Part shown: positions 1-10,876 of the stretch, one piece after another
How positions within the stretch are numbered: position 1 is the stretch's first letter
Layout: each line of letters opens with the position of its first letter
Assembly (NCBI RefSeq): GCF_041296385.1
Contig: NC_091020.1
Coordinates: 35,054,501-35,118,500 of the forward strand
Source of the DNA: Aphelocoma coerulescens
Lineage: Eukaryota > Chordata > Aves > Passeriformes > Corvidae
Length of the DNA stretch: 64,000 nucleotides
Direction: 5' to 3'
Program-made: the position numbers and the translations under genes
Notes under the pieces: model-generated
Databases searched by the model: none
What the model saw: the letters and a program-made list of their open reading frames with translations, nothing else
What the model was told of the DNA's origin: nothing

Positions 1-1698
1 AGTTCTTCAGCTCTTAATTAGACAAGAGATTATTTGGACCAACCAGGAAACAATCATTTGGGCAGGGTTCACTCTCTGCCTTATTTTTCCTAAAGAAATC
101 CTTTTGTTTGGATTTTTGGAGCATGAGCAGGTCAAGTGTCATCCCTGGCTCTTTTTTTTTTTTTACAAAAAAAGCGTTGTAGTGCATTTAATAGAAATAT
201 AATGGAGAGATTTATTGCTGGAGATAGAATTTGGTACCGAAATTCAAACACTGGGCTCAGTTCATGAGTTCTAAAACTCCCCTTTTTTTCACTGCTGAAC
301 ACAACCTCGCTGTGCTTTCCTGCTGATCGAAGCAGGAAATCGGGTTGGTTTGTAAATACGTGGTGGGAAACAATGGATATGTGATTCTGAAGAGGAACTT
401 GGTGTTGTCTCAAGTTCTTGGTGGAGCTTTTCCCTGGAAAAATCTGGGAAGGGGAATGCGGCAGGGACTCTTCAGTGCAATTACAAGATCTCTCTGGAGG
501 TCACCTGCATTTTCGGCTACGAGGGAGAGTAATTTATTCCAGCTCGTTTTGGATTTGAGGAGCAAAAGGCCCAATTCATGTGGGGGCTGCAGCATTTTTG
601 GGGGGTGTTGGTTCTTCCTCTGCACCCCAAGTCCTGCAGCTCAGCCCTGGGTTTGGGGGGCAGGCCTGAGCTTTCCCTTCTGAGATGCAGAATGCTCAAT
701 GAATGGCAAAAGTGCTTTTAAAAGGGGCTCGTGGAACACTTTGAAAATATTAATTAGTGTGTTGAAGCATTCTGCATAGCATATCATAGTAAAACTGCTC
801 CAGGGGGTTGCTTGGAATGAATTATTAATATGAATCCCTCTCTCCCTTATGCTTCACACCCTGATTTTATGGGACTTGGCGTGGGTTGGGGTGTCTATTA
901 GATTCACTTATTGCCTGTTTAGTGGGAGTACTTTGTAGACAGCATCAAAAGGTCACTATTATTTTTTTTTTCCCAGAATCCCAAATTTTAATCAGTGAAA
1001 AAGACTAAATTCCCCTAAATGTGGAAGGAGAGCTATGAAGAAAAAGTAAAAAAAAAAAAAAAGAAGAAGCAAATCACCACAAAGCCATGATTGAAATAAT
1101 TTTCTGTGGAGAAGGGGAACAAGTCCAGGCCCCAGGACCAAGCTGGTTTAGGAGCATCGCTGGGGGGTTTTATAGAGCTGGACTGGCACAGCCACATGCA
1201 AATCCCACCTCCAGCCTTGTCCAAACCACTCCAAGAAGAGCAATTCCACTAAAACACTGTTGTAACATGTTCACGCTTCCTTCACAGCCATTTAGATGCC
1301 TTGTACCACAAGTAGAGAATTCATTAAATTCACAGAGCACAGTTCCTTTTCCCCTTTTGGCTTTACAATATCACAGAGCTGAACCTGTTAAGCTAACACT
1401 GAAAGAGAAAAGCTGTGCTTAAAAAAAAATTGTTTTTCAGCTCTTGAGGTCTGTTTTGATGAAGTCCCTCGTGTGCAAATATAAATAAATCCATAAAGTA
1501 ATTTGACTTTTAATTCATACTTGGATTATGGAAATATTTGTATTTGCATGGCTGCTAGACTGAATTACAAAGGGGTTTGAGGGTCCAGTTTTCAGTCTTA
1601 GAAGAAAAGAAATAGGAAAATGATGGTTGAGGAAACAGTGGCACCTGTGACAGAGACTGTCAAGGGACAAAGGGTTGTGGCAAACCCTAATTTGTTAT
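1..1698. other. Non-coding stretch, no gene seen
   Basis: No exon, RNA gene or recognisable transposon was found. The stretch holds homopolymer runs: T13 at 152-164, a T run near 962-972 and A15 at about 1048-1062. Short open frames of 60-112 codons occur on both strands, but they overlap one another, have no domain and many begin at non-ATG codons. It reads as intergenic or intronic DNA. Confidence 0.6.
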
Positions 1699-1985
1699 CA
1701 CAGAATCCCAGACTGGTTTGGGTTGAAGGGAGTTTGAAGCTCATCCCATTCCATCAGGGACACCTCCCACTGTCCCAGGCTGCTCCCAGCCCCAATGTCC
1801 AGCCTGGCCTTGGGCACTGCCAGGGATCCAGGGGCAGCCCCAGCTGCTCTGGGCACCCTGTGCCAGGGCCTGCCCACCCTCCCAGGGAACAATTCCTGCC
1901 CAATATCCCATCAAAATTTACCCTCTTCCAGCTAAAACCATTCCCCCTCATCCTATTGTTATCTCTCGTCCTTGAAGGCTGAGGG
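1699..1985 (-). mobile_element. CR1 LINE 3' end, truncated
   Basis: The stretch opens with 'cacagaatcccagactggtt', the reverse complement of the CR1 3' terminus, and then runs through the typical 'cccactgtcccaggctgctc' core to 'cattccccctcatcctattg' near 1950. Orientation is minus. A gap at about 1752 removes the usual 'ccctgccatgggca' segment. CR1 copies are normally truncated at their 5' ends, so loss of the coding part is expected. The core is almost identical to copies at 9031, 39733 and 63823, which suggests a relatively young subfamily. The two ORFs over it are shadows. Confidence 0.93.
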
Positions 1986-2400
1986 ACACTGAACTTGGGC
2001 CTTTGGTCTCATCCTAAGCTCAGAATTTTCCAGTGTCTGCTGCTCTGGACTGAGTGCTGAGGATGGAGGGACCAATTCCCCCCTAATGTTGAACAAAAAA
2101 GGAATGAATAAGAAGTTGATTTCTGCACCTGAGAACAGATGCTTAAAAATAGATCTGTGTGGCATCTTTGAAAGTCCAAGGAGATGGTGTTTCAGCTTCC
2201 TCTGCAAGAAGCCAAAGGCAAGAAGAAAGGGAAAGCTGCTCCCAAACAGCAGTGACATTCTGAAAGCACAAAGGTTTCAGTTTATTTATGGTGTTAAAAA
2301 CTTTAGGCAGAGTCATCATTTTGCAAAGCAAATCACAGAGTGAAAAATGCCAAGGAGATTATTAATAATGGCTTTTTCTTTTCCTTTTTCTTCCTTTTTG

Positions 2401-2431
2401 TTTTTTTTAATTAAAAAAAAAAAAAAAAAAA
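2401..2431. repeat. T8-AATT-A19 homopolymer palindrome
   Basis: Eight T, then AATT, then nineteen A. The first 20 bases form a perfect palindrome that occurs again at 6937-6956. It could be an A-rich simple repeat or a cruciform-capable tract. Length may vary between individuals and assemblies. Confidence 0.85.
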
Positions 2432-2640
2432 GGTGAGAGACAGCATGTTCCACTGGAGTCTGACAGAGAGCATAAATCTGCACCATCTGCAGAAGTTTGA
2501 CACGGATTTGCCTCTCTTGCTGCACTTCCCAAGAGTTCTGAGCTGCAATTCCTCGTTGATGACAGCTCGCTGCAATTATGACAGAAAGCAATCATTAGCA
2601 TCAGCCCTTCCTTACTTTTAGGAGAACCAGCAGCTTTTCC

Positions 2641-2665
2641 TTTTTTTTTTTTTTTTTTTCTTTTT
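2641..2665. repeat. Poly-T tract (T19 C T5)
   Basis: Nineteen T are followed by one C and five T. This is a simple repeat that is prone to slippage. No adjacent retrocopy was recognised that would explain it as a poly-A tail on the minus strand. Confidence 0.85.
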
Positions 2666-4927
2666 AGAAAGCAATCCTGAGAACTCCCCCTGCTTCAGGA
2701 GTTTAGCTGGTGATGGATTTTTCTAAGGAAAGGATCGTCTTACGCTTTCTCAAGTTGTGAGTGTTATTGGGGCTATGAAATGTCTTTTTTTCCTGCTTTT
2801 TTTTCTCTTCCAGAGGAGAAAAGCTGCCGACTGATTAATATTTTAAGCATGTAGACAACCTGCAGACCTTGCTCTTCGACTCAGATTTCTCCCTTCTCCC
2901 CTCCCCAAAAATGGTTTCACTGCTAAAACCTCATTGTTCAGACTTCCTACTCCCAGGTGAGACGTGATTATTTATGCACTTCATGTCACCAAAATTCAGG
3001 ACAAATAATTCTAGAAAGAGTTCAGCAAACAGTTAAAACAATATCACGTGGAATCTCTGTGGAGTTTGGTTGAGGTTTCAGCTCCTTGCTTAAAATTATG
3101 TGGGTCAGCCTTGTGATGTGGGCAGTGAATAGGAAAATCTGCTGCATTTCAGGCACTGGATTTTTGATGTCTTTAAAAAAAATGCTGGGAATGTTTAGTG
3201 CAATAATATCTAGGATGCCAATTTAGGGTTTGGGTGTGCTCAAGGTAGTGCAAAGCAAGTCGTAGTGTGCAGTTCAGGCTCCTCTGGATAATGCATGGAG
3301 ATTTGTTTTTATTTATTATTCAGATGAGGATTTAAATCTTCCACATTCTGGTGTGCAAGAGGAAGCTGAGAAAAAGAGAGTTTTGGTGAGGAAAGAGAGA
3401 TAAAGGAGCTGAAGAAGAGCTTCCAATGGCTTCCCTGTGCTGGCCAAGCCCCAAATCCACGATGGCTTTTTGTGGACCTCGAGCCTTGGGTGAGAGGAGC
3501 CACCCCAAAATTGCACCAAAACTGGAAAGGTTGGTGTTTAAGCTGAAAAAACCCACCTTGATAGAGTTTTTCTCTGATAAATTCTGCATTATTTCTCCCC
3601 ATAGGGCCTATTTCTCCTCCCATCACTTTTATTTTTTCACTGGGGCTACTTTTGATCTACATCTACATGACAATTTCATTTTGGACTGCTTTAAATAAGC
3701 ACCAAACTTTAATTTCCCTCATTCATTATTATTTTAATGTCCTCCTTCTCACCCCAGGCTTCTCCTGAATTGTGTGTTTGACTTTATTCTTGTTGAAAGG
3801 CTCATGGGAACAAATAGAGTACAACAGACATGGCAATGGCAGCAGAAGAAATTCTGCTTCAAAAATTAAAATGAAATAGAGAATTTCTTCATATTGAGAG
3901 TCTTGAATGACAACTAGCAACAAGTAAATTGCACAAAAGATGCTGTGCAGGCTTTACACGAGTTCAGAAAGATGCTTCTTCTGCCAGTGAATGTTAGGAA
4001 GATCCACACTTCAGAAAAGGCATGAATTAGAAAGGATTCAGAACTATAAAAATCATATTTATGGAAAAACTCTTTCTGCTTCTTAGAGGTTCTCCCTTTC
4101 TTTTGGTTTCTTGTGACTCTGATTTTCCTCCTGCTCCCTGCTGATATTCAGTAGCTCCTCATCAACTTTCTGCTTTCCCTGAGATCAGGGACCCATTTAG
4201 GTGCACTCAACCTGGGCCTACCTGAGTTTTTCATGTACAGGCAAGCTGGGTATGTGCTCATTTTAGTGGCAAAATCTGCATCTTAAATATTTGCAGAGTT
4301 CCACACATCTGTTGTAAAACCACAGATGTGCCTCTCTGTAGATATATATACTTCAGTGTGATATATTATGTTTTATAATTAAAATTTTATTGAATTTTAA
4401 TATAAAAACAAATTCATACATTAAAAATTAAGTAGAGAACAAACATGTGTGGTATCAGGAGGATACAAGCTCCAGTGCAGTAGGACAACAACATCTGACC
4501 CATAAAAACCACCCTGCTTTAGTTATAAAATACTTTTGTGGCTGGGAGATTAGGGGGATATATTATTGAGGTTCCAATATTTGGGAAAAATAATATTGTT
4601 TTGTCACTTCCATTGATGAGGAGAGGAGCAGCTTTTGAAGTCCTTCTACTAAACCCTGGAAAGCAAATGGATTTAGACAGAGCAGGGTCTCCCAACCAGC
4701 AGAGTGAGGGTTATTTGTGGGATAAAGTCAACATTTTAGAGCAGATTAAAGGGTTTTATTTCTTGCAGTGTCCAATGGAGCACAAGAATTTGGATACTGA
4801 AGAACTGAGCTTGAAACAAGAAATATTCCAACCTTTACTTATGATCCTTCCTGGGCAAAGGTAAGCGTTGGTTACACAGAGTAACTTACTCCTTCTAGGA
4901 TGTGTGGTGAGAAAGATGGAAAGGTGG

Positions 4928-5228
4928 AGAGACAAGGGCCTGGAGTGCTAGGACAAGGGGGAATGGCTTCAAACCACTGGGGTTAGATGGGATATTGGGA
5001 AGGAATTGTTCCCTGGGAGGGTGGGCAGGCCCTGGCACAGGGTGCCCAGAGCAGCTGGGGCTGCCCCTGGATCCCTGGCAGTGCCCAAGGCCAGGCTGGA
5101 CATTGGGGCTGGGAGCAGCCTGGGACAGTGGGAGGTGTCCCTGCCCATAGCAGGGGTGGCACTGGGTGGGCTTCAAACTCCCTTTCCACCCAAACCATTC
5201 CATGAATTTATATTTCTATGATAATTCT
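4928..5228 (+). mobile_element. CR1 LINE 3' end, plus orientation
   Basis: Read on the plus strand it runs from 'ctaggacaagggggaatggc' near 4948, through the shared core ('gggacagtgggaggtgtccc'), to a degraded 3' end, 'caaaccattccatgaattta', at about 5201. It is the same subfamily as the copies at 1699 and 9031 but inverted relative to them. The 137-codon frame that starts in its 3' end and runs to 5579 is not a gene. Confidence 0.93.
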
Positions 5229-5951
5229 GTCCCACAGTCCCAGGATGAGACGTCCCAGAGCAGGTCACCAACAAGATTCAGTCTTTGTATCACTGTCAGC
5301 TTTGGGGGTAAAATTGCAGTGTGGAGAAAACAAATGACCCAGCCTTGGTCCACAGCAGGGATGAGCAGATGTTTCCTCTGCACCAATCCAACTCACGGGC
5401 ACCACCTCCCTGTCCCTTCACTGATCCCATTCTTCCCCGACAAAAAAAGCAAACCCAGCACAGGACATGTGAGAGAAATTAGTGCTGAAATACTTGAATG
5501 CTGTTACATAAAGGGGTGCTGTGCCTTTGCCTTGAACGCTGTTTTCATTTCCATTTCAAACAAGGCACAGCTGAAGTAGAAACAGTTCAGAGAGGGCTGA
5601 TGGAAATGATTAGACAGAGGGTGAGATGTGCGTGTGACAACAGCCTGTCAAGTTTGGAACATGAATTTCGTGGCTAACAAGGATGAAAATGGCAAAAAGA
5701 TATCAGATAAGGAATAGCTGATAGGGAATAGCTCAGGAAGTTTTGAGGATACCTCTTTTCCTCCCCTTTCTGCTGAGACAAGAGTCCAGGAACAGCCAGA
5801 AGATGTGGTAGGGCCCACACCACAGGCTGGTGACAAGAGACAGGGCTTCGGGGTGGGATGTGGGATCATTGCCACAGGAGTCTGAGACATTGGGAGGGTT
5901 TAAAGAATGAGCAATGAGTGATTTGGATTCCAATATCCAAAACTAAGGGAT
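5229..5951. other. Non-coding stretch, nothing assigned
   Basis: Unique-looking sequence between two CR1 copies. No exon, RNA gene or repeat was recognised. The open frames on the minus strand at 5648-5933 overlap in different phases and have no domain. Confidence 0.5.
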
Positions 5952-6245
5952 AGGATCATGGAATCATTAAGGCTGGAAAGACCTCCAGGATCATCAAGGC
6001 CAAACTTTGATCTCATCCCGCCAATTCCTACTGAACCACATCACGAAGTGCCACATCCACTCAGTTTTTGGACACTTGCAGGGATGTGACTCCACCAGTG
6101 TCCTGGGCAGCTGTCCCAATGCTTGACCACTGTTCCCATGAAGAAACCTTTCCTAATATCCAACCTGAATCTCCCCTGGTGCAGTGTGAGGTGTGATCTC
6201 ATTCTCCATCCGCTCCTGGTACTGAGGGAGGTGTTCCCCAGGGCT
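5952..6245 (-). mobile_element. Older CR1 LINE 3' end
   Basis: It starts with 'aggatcatggaatcattaag' and 'ggctggaaagacctccagga', then keeps the CR1 order: 'gtcctgggcagctgtcccaa', 'cctaatatccaacctgaatc'. It is more diverged than the 1699 and 4928 copies and carries different 3' wording, so it belongs to another, probably older, CR1 subfamily. Similarity fades after about 6245, and the true 5' limit could be 50-100 bp further on. Confidence 0.88.
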
Positions 6246-7033
6246 GCATCATCCTTTTGCTGTGTCTCCTGAATTTTTTCCAAGGCTTTTGGAAGTTGTG
6301 CCCTACCTGCAGCCCTCTCATGCCCAGCAGCACCGTCCTCAAAGGAGAAATCAGGCCCATGCTCTGTTAAAAAGGTAATATTTAACTTTTAAATCAGTTT
6401 CAGAACCCACATCATCATTTTTTTCCCTGGTATTTGAGAAGTCAGGTAGGAGTAATATCTGGGAGTTTCACTGACGAGCAGAGCCATGTGTGTGGTGGCT
6501 GCAGACTCCAGGAATTCCGGGCAGGGATGTTTGGAGGAGCACACCAACCCCACGTGCCCACACCTGCACACGCACGTGCCCTGAACCCAGCCTGACTCTG
6601 CACCTCCAACTTCTCACACACTTCCCCAATTAAAGCATTCAGAACTCCCATTAAAGAGCTGTCCACAGCCCTGCAAATTGATTTATCCCCTGATGACAGT
6701 CCGAGCTGCTGCCCAAACTGCTGCAGAGGAAAAGGTCTTTAATTTAGGGGTTGTTTTCTTTCTTACTTGTTCCTTTTCACACTGATTTTCACTTGCTGTT
6801 GCTTCACAATTAACTCAAGGTCACAAGTTTAGGGGGTATCATGGGGTGATCTCAGCTCCACTTGGCATAAATAATATTTGTGTTCCTGTTTCTCAAATGA
6901 ATGGATTAAAAGAGGATTTTATTGGAGTAATGAAGCTTTTTTTTAATTAAAAAAAATGGGATTTTTAAAGGAGGGTTGCTAAGTCACTACAGATAATTTT
7001 TTTTAAGGAATCTTTTAAAGGTGTCACTTGCTA
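6246..7033. other. Non-coding stretch, nothing assigned
   Basis: No gene or clear repeat apart from the perfect T8AATTA8 palindrome at 6937-6956. A short CpG-containing run ('gcacacgcacgtgccctg') lies near 6570-6585. Confidence 0.5.
6937..6956. repeat. Perfect 20-bp palindrome T8AATTA8
   Basis: Eight T, AATT, eight A. It is identical to the first 20 bases of the tract at 2401. It could form a short cruciform or be bound by homeodomain proteins at its TTAATTAA centre, but it may only be low-complexity sequence. Confidence 0.85.
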
Positions 7034-7105
7034 TGGCAGGGGTTTGGAATGAGATGATCTTTAAGGTCCTTTCCAGCTCAAAGCATTCTTTGATTCTATG
7101 ATTCA
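7034..7105 (+). mobile_element. Short CR1 3'-terminal fragment
   Basis: About 70 bp: 'gatgatctttaaggtccttt' followed by 'cattctttgattctatgatt', the plus-strand CR1 3' end with its terminal octamer-like repeat. Everything 5' of the last 70 bases is missing, the usual result of early reverse-transcription arrest. Confidence 0.9.
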
Positions 7106-9030
7106 CTGCTGTTATTTGTGCTCTGAGGATTTTCTGAAAAGGAGTTTATCAGGTTGGAAATTTATTGAGAGAATGAAGAGCTGATGGCTTCTCTCTGGTG
7201 AAAAAGTGGGGAATTTTCCTCTACTCATACATTTACTTTGTTAATCTGCAAACTCACCAACACATCTGAGCACACAGCTGAGTTATTCACCATTTCTAGA
7301 AATCCAAAATTAACCTGGATGAAGGATTGGATTATTCACGGATAATCTATAGCTCTCACAAACCATCACTTTATGACTGTGCACACAAAACCCAAACTTC
7401 TGGCTTATTTTTGATTTGGGGAAAAAAAAACCCCAAACCCTTCTGGAAAGATTAATAGTAATTTCCAGGAGTTTGTTCTGGAGAGGGACTGTCCTCATGT
7501 TATCACCTGTCCCATTAACACTGGCAGCAGGATATTGATTATCCACAAACGAACTCTGCTTTCAATTATTTCACTGCAAAGGAGCAACCAAAAGAAAGCA
7601 AAAAAAACAGATTTGGAGGTTTATAGATTTTGTTTTGGTGAGTCTACAGCAAGATTATTTACAGACAAAACAGAAAAAATGGTGATGATTTTAACAGATA
7701 TTGTTTTAGTACAGCTTATATTTAACATTTTTTTCACAATCAAACGGTGTGAGGGAAAATTAAAGTTCTATGAACTTGCAGTAAATCCCTAAATATTCAT
7801 AGCTGGATATTGATAGGACAGGGAAAGGGACAATTATCATCCCTGCTATGTCAGTGCTCTTCTGTCCTGATGTTTCACTTCACTTCCAGGAGAATTTTCC
7901 TCAGCTGCAGCTGTCTTAAATCAGGGCTGAGGAAAAGCCCGATGAGTTATCTCAGTGTCTTCAGGAAAACTCTCACTGATAATAGAAAATAACAACCTTG
8001 AGACAGCACTTTTTATACCAGACTGTAAAATTTAATCGAGGGTTTTATCTTGCCATAGAAATTTGGGGTTTTTTATAAAAATCCCAGGAAACATTATTAT
8101 TTCTGTTCAGTCCTTTTTATAAGGAATGGCTGCAGAATTGACTCTTTTTTTATTTAGATACTTCCAGGAGTTGCACCTGTTGAATGACACAGGACTCTTC
8201 CAAGGGTGAAGTTAATTCCTCGGGAGGTTTGGAAAAATCCCAACCCCCCCCTCATGATGTTAAAGACTTCCTTTTCTTTTTTACGGCTAAGAGTGTTTTG
8301 GGTAAAAAATATTAAAAATTATATTTTATAGCAGCTTGGTGAGGAGTACAACCTCTGCCACTCCCTGATGCAGGAGGGTGGGAAGCTGCACCTCATCCAG
8401 GGATTTTTTGGGAGGATGGAGCCTGTAGGGTTGAACCACCTGGCTCAGCATCAGAGGGAGGATAGCAGGAGCTGCTTGGGATAATCCCATAGGATGCCCT
8501 AAACGCTCGTGTGTTTTGCTGCACTTTGAGGCTTTTTTTGATGCTTCTAAGGAGGATGCAATTAGCTTTTCAATGATAAATAAATTAGAGATCGTTGATT
8601 TTGCCGTTCACACATTTGTTTTCTTCGCTTTCATGAGGGATTGCAGCCTGTTTATGATTTTCTTAGAAGTTTGAGAGACTTGCTTTGCTCAGTGACAAAT
8701 CCTCCCCTCTGGGCAGCAAAAGGGAAAAAAAAAGAGGAAAGCAAAGATAGTGGGAACCTGCAAATGGCCAGTGTGTCTGCAGGGAAGGGAATCCCCTCAG
8801 GACTCCCAGAGGTTTGGTTTGTTTCCTGGCTGTTTATTTACGTAATTAGAGCTCATAATTCCACACAACGCAAAGGGAAATAAAAAGCAGCAACAAAAGA
8901 GATCACAGAAAAGCACAGGCAGAAGTTATTTGGTTATCCAGGACTGGAATAAGGCTCTGGTGGAACTTCAAGGATGGCTTTGGCTCTGCAGGTGGTGGTC
9001 ACCAGCTGGTCTCCAGCACGGATAGGACTT
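7106..9030. other. Non-coding stretch, possible regulatory island
   Basis: No gene recognised. The part at about 8500-8720 has a conserved-looking texture: few low-complexity runs, and motifs such as 'gcaattagcttttcaatgat' and 'gatcgttgattttgccgttc' with homeodomain-type cores. The 7535-7992 part has AT-rich open frames without domains. Conservation itself was not testable. Confidence 0.4.
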
Positions 9031-9476
9031 CATAGAATCATGGAATGGTTTGGGTAGGAAGGGACCTCAAAGCTCACCCAGTGCCACCCCTACCATGGCA
9101 GGGACACCTCCCACTGTGCCAGGCTGCTCCCAGCCCCAATGTCCAGCCTGGCCTTGGGCACTGCCAGGGATCCAGGGGCAGCCCCAGCTGCTCTGGGCAC
9201 CCTGTGCCAGAGCCTGCCCAGCCTCCCAGGGAATAATTCCTTCCCAATCTCCCATCTAACCCCAGTGGTTTGAAGCCATTCCCCACAGGGATCAATTCCT
9301 TCCTAATATCCAAGCCAAATCTGCCTTCTTCTGGGTTAAAGCCATTCCCCTTCTTTCTGTCCCTCCATCCCTTCTTCCAAGTCTATCTCCAGCTCTCCTG
9401 GAGCTCCTTTAGGCACTGGAAAGGTCTCTAAGGTCTCCCTGGAGCCTTCTCTTCTCCAGGCTGAACAATCCCAGTT
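9031..9476 (-). mobile_element. CR1 LINE, probably chimeric
   Basis: It starts 'catagaatcatggaatggtt' and follows the young-subfamily core to about 9284. A second block at 9294-9350 then repeats the same part of the consensus in different wording before continuing to 'tctcttctccaggctgaaca' near 9448. The far end corresponds to the antisense of the CR1 ORF2 C-terminus. The repeated internal segment suggests that two subfamilies were joined, by template switching or by insertion of one copy into another. The overlapping ORFs are shadows. Confidence 0.92.
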
Positions 9477-10800
9477 CCATCACTTGTCATCACCCAGATC
9501 CCGTGCAGAGATTTCCTCCATGACCACCATGTGCAGCTGAGGGACAAATTCCCATGCAGCCTGTGAAGCCATTGAGGACCATGTTTTAGAGAGTGACATC
9601 CAAAGGTTTGCAATATAAGCCTGGATAAGTCTCTTTAATTGGAATTTGGTTAATTATTTTGTACATTCCAGCTTGGTGTTCGCACCCTCCTGTGGTTTCA
9701 GTGTTTCAAGCAATTCCAAGAGGTTGGTAGAGGGGGGAAGGGTAATTCCACCACCAATGTGGAGCTGCTAATGGGCTAAAATTATACTATCTGGAAAAAA
9801 TCTTTTGCTTCAGGACAAAAAGTATCTGAAGAAAAAATGCTTAAAGTAGCAAGACTGAGGCTTGGACTTTGTACAAAAGAAAGAATAAAATACTTGTAAA
9901 AAGCAAAATCCAAGTAAAAAGAAATACTCTGCATAGTCATGTTAAAAGGGAGGTGAGTAAGGTCAAGGATAAGTTTTGTTTTGAGAACTGTGCAGCTGAG
10001 GAGTGCAAAAAATAACAAATAAGAAAAATGTGCCTTTTTTTCTATCTCCTCCTGAATGAAACACGGCATTTTGTGGGAAGTCAGTCACTGGGAACTGATC
10101 AGGGATGACAGAGGCAGGTCCAGGCTCGGCTGTACAGATAATTTCGGTCCCATTCTGTATGAGCAGTGGGAATGAGGCTGTCCCAGCTTTATCTCCGGGT
10201 GCATTTCCATCACAGCTGGCGCTGCCGTGTCTGGCGTGGCAGAGCTCATCAAGCGCGTTGCGTTAGAGCAGGGAAAGGGGGGAAGCAGCAGCCTGGCCAG
10301 CGGGGCACTCGCAGGCATTCAGAGCAGCCAGCCACCCTCAGCTGAGACTGACCAACTGCAAGAAGTGGGAAATGGCATTTTTTCCTTCCTAGGAAAAGCT
10401 TTTATCTGTGTGTGTGTGTGTGAGGCTGCGAGGGGGGAAAGGAAGCACAGCCAGAGGTCTTCCACCCACCTGGGGCAGTATGGCCATGGATCCTCTGCTC
10501 TGAAACTCTCCTTGTCACCTCCCAGGGACATCTGCTTGGTCTGCAAGAGGTGGAACTGGTGTCTCCACACTGCAATAGACTGGGAGCAAGGTGGGTAACA
10601 CAAGAGGTGTAATTAGAAATGACGTCTGAGTCATTTCTCCTTCTCCAAGAGGAGTGTGGAAGGGCTGCTTGGGAGGGGTGCTGTGGGAATAAATAGCATT
10701 GTGTAGATGATGGTATGGAAAGTAAGCAAAGAGTAAGATGGAAAATGGAATTGTCTGGAACTGGATGATCAGAAATAGTTGCAGTACCGGAAATGAAACT
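9477..10800. other. Non-coding stretch
   Basis: No gene recognised. A (TG)8 dinucleotide tract lies at 10407-10422. GC-rich wording at 10200-10330 keeps 70-120-codon frames open on both strands, which have no domain and look accidental. Confidence 0.5.
10407..10422. repeat. (TG)8 microsatellite
   Basis: Eight uninterrupted TG units. Short dinucleotide repeat, likely variable in length. Confidence 0.9.
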
Positions 10801-10876
10801 GCAGAATCACAGGCTGGTTTGGGTTGGAAGGGACCTCAAAGACCACCTCATTCCAACCCCTGCCACAGGCAGGGAA
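10801..10876 (-). mobile_element. Short CR1 3'-terminal fragment
   Basis: 'gcagaatcacaggctggttt' followed by 'gggttggaagggacctcaaa' and 'cattccaacccctgccacag'. Only the last 75 or so bases of the element remain. Close to the young avian CR1 consensus. Confidence 0.93.

Larger units (their letters stand above)
1986..4927. other. Non-coding stretch with poly-A/T tracts
   Basis: No gene is recognised. It contains a T8AATTA19 tract at 2401-2431, a T19 tract at 2641-2659, and AT-rich sequence around 4340-4430. The 108-codon open frame at 4538-4864 has no recognisable domain and no exon-like boundaries. Nothing else could be assigned. Confidence 0.55.
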
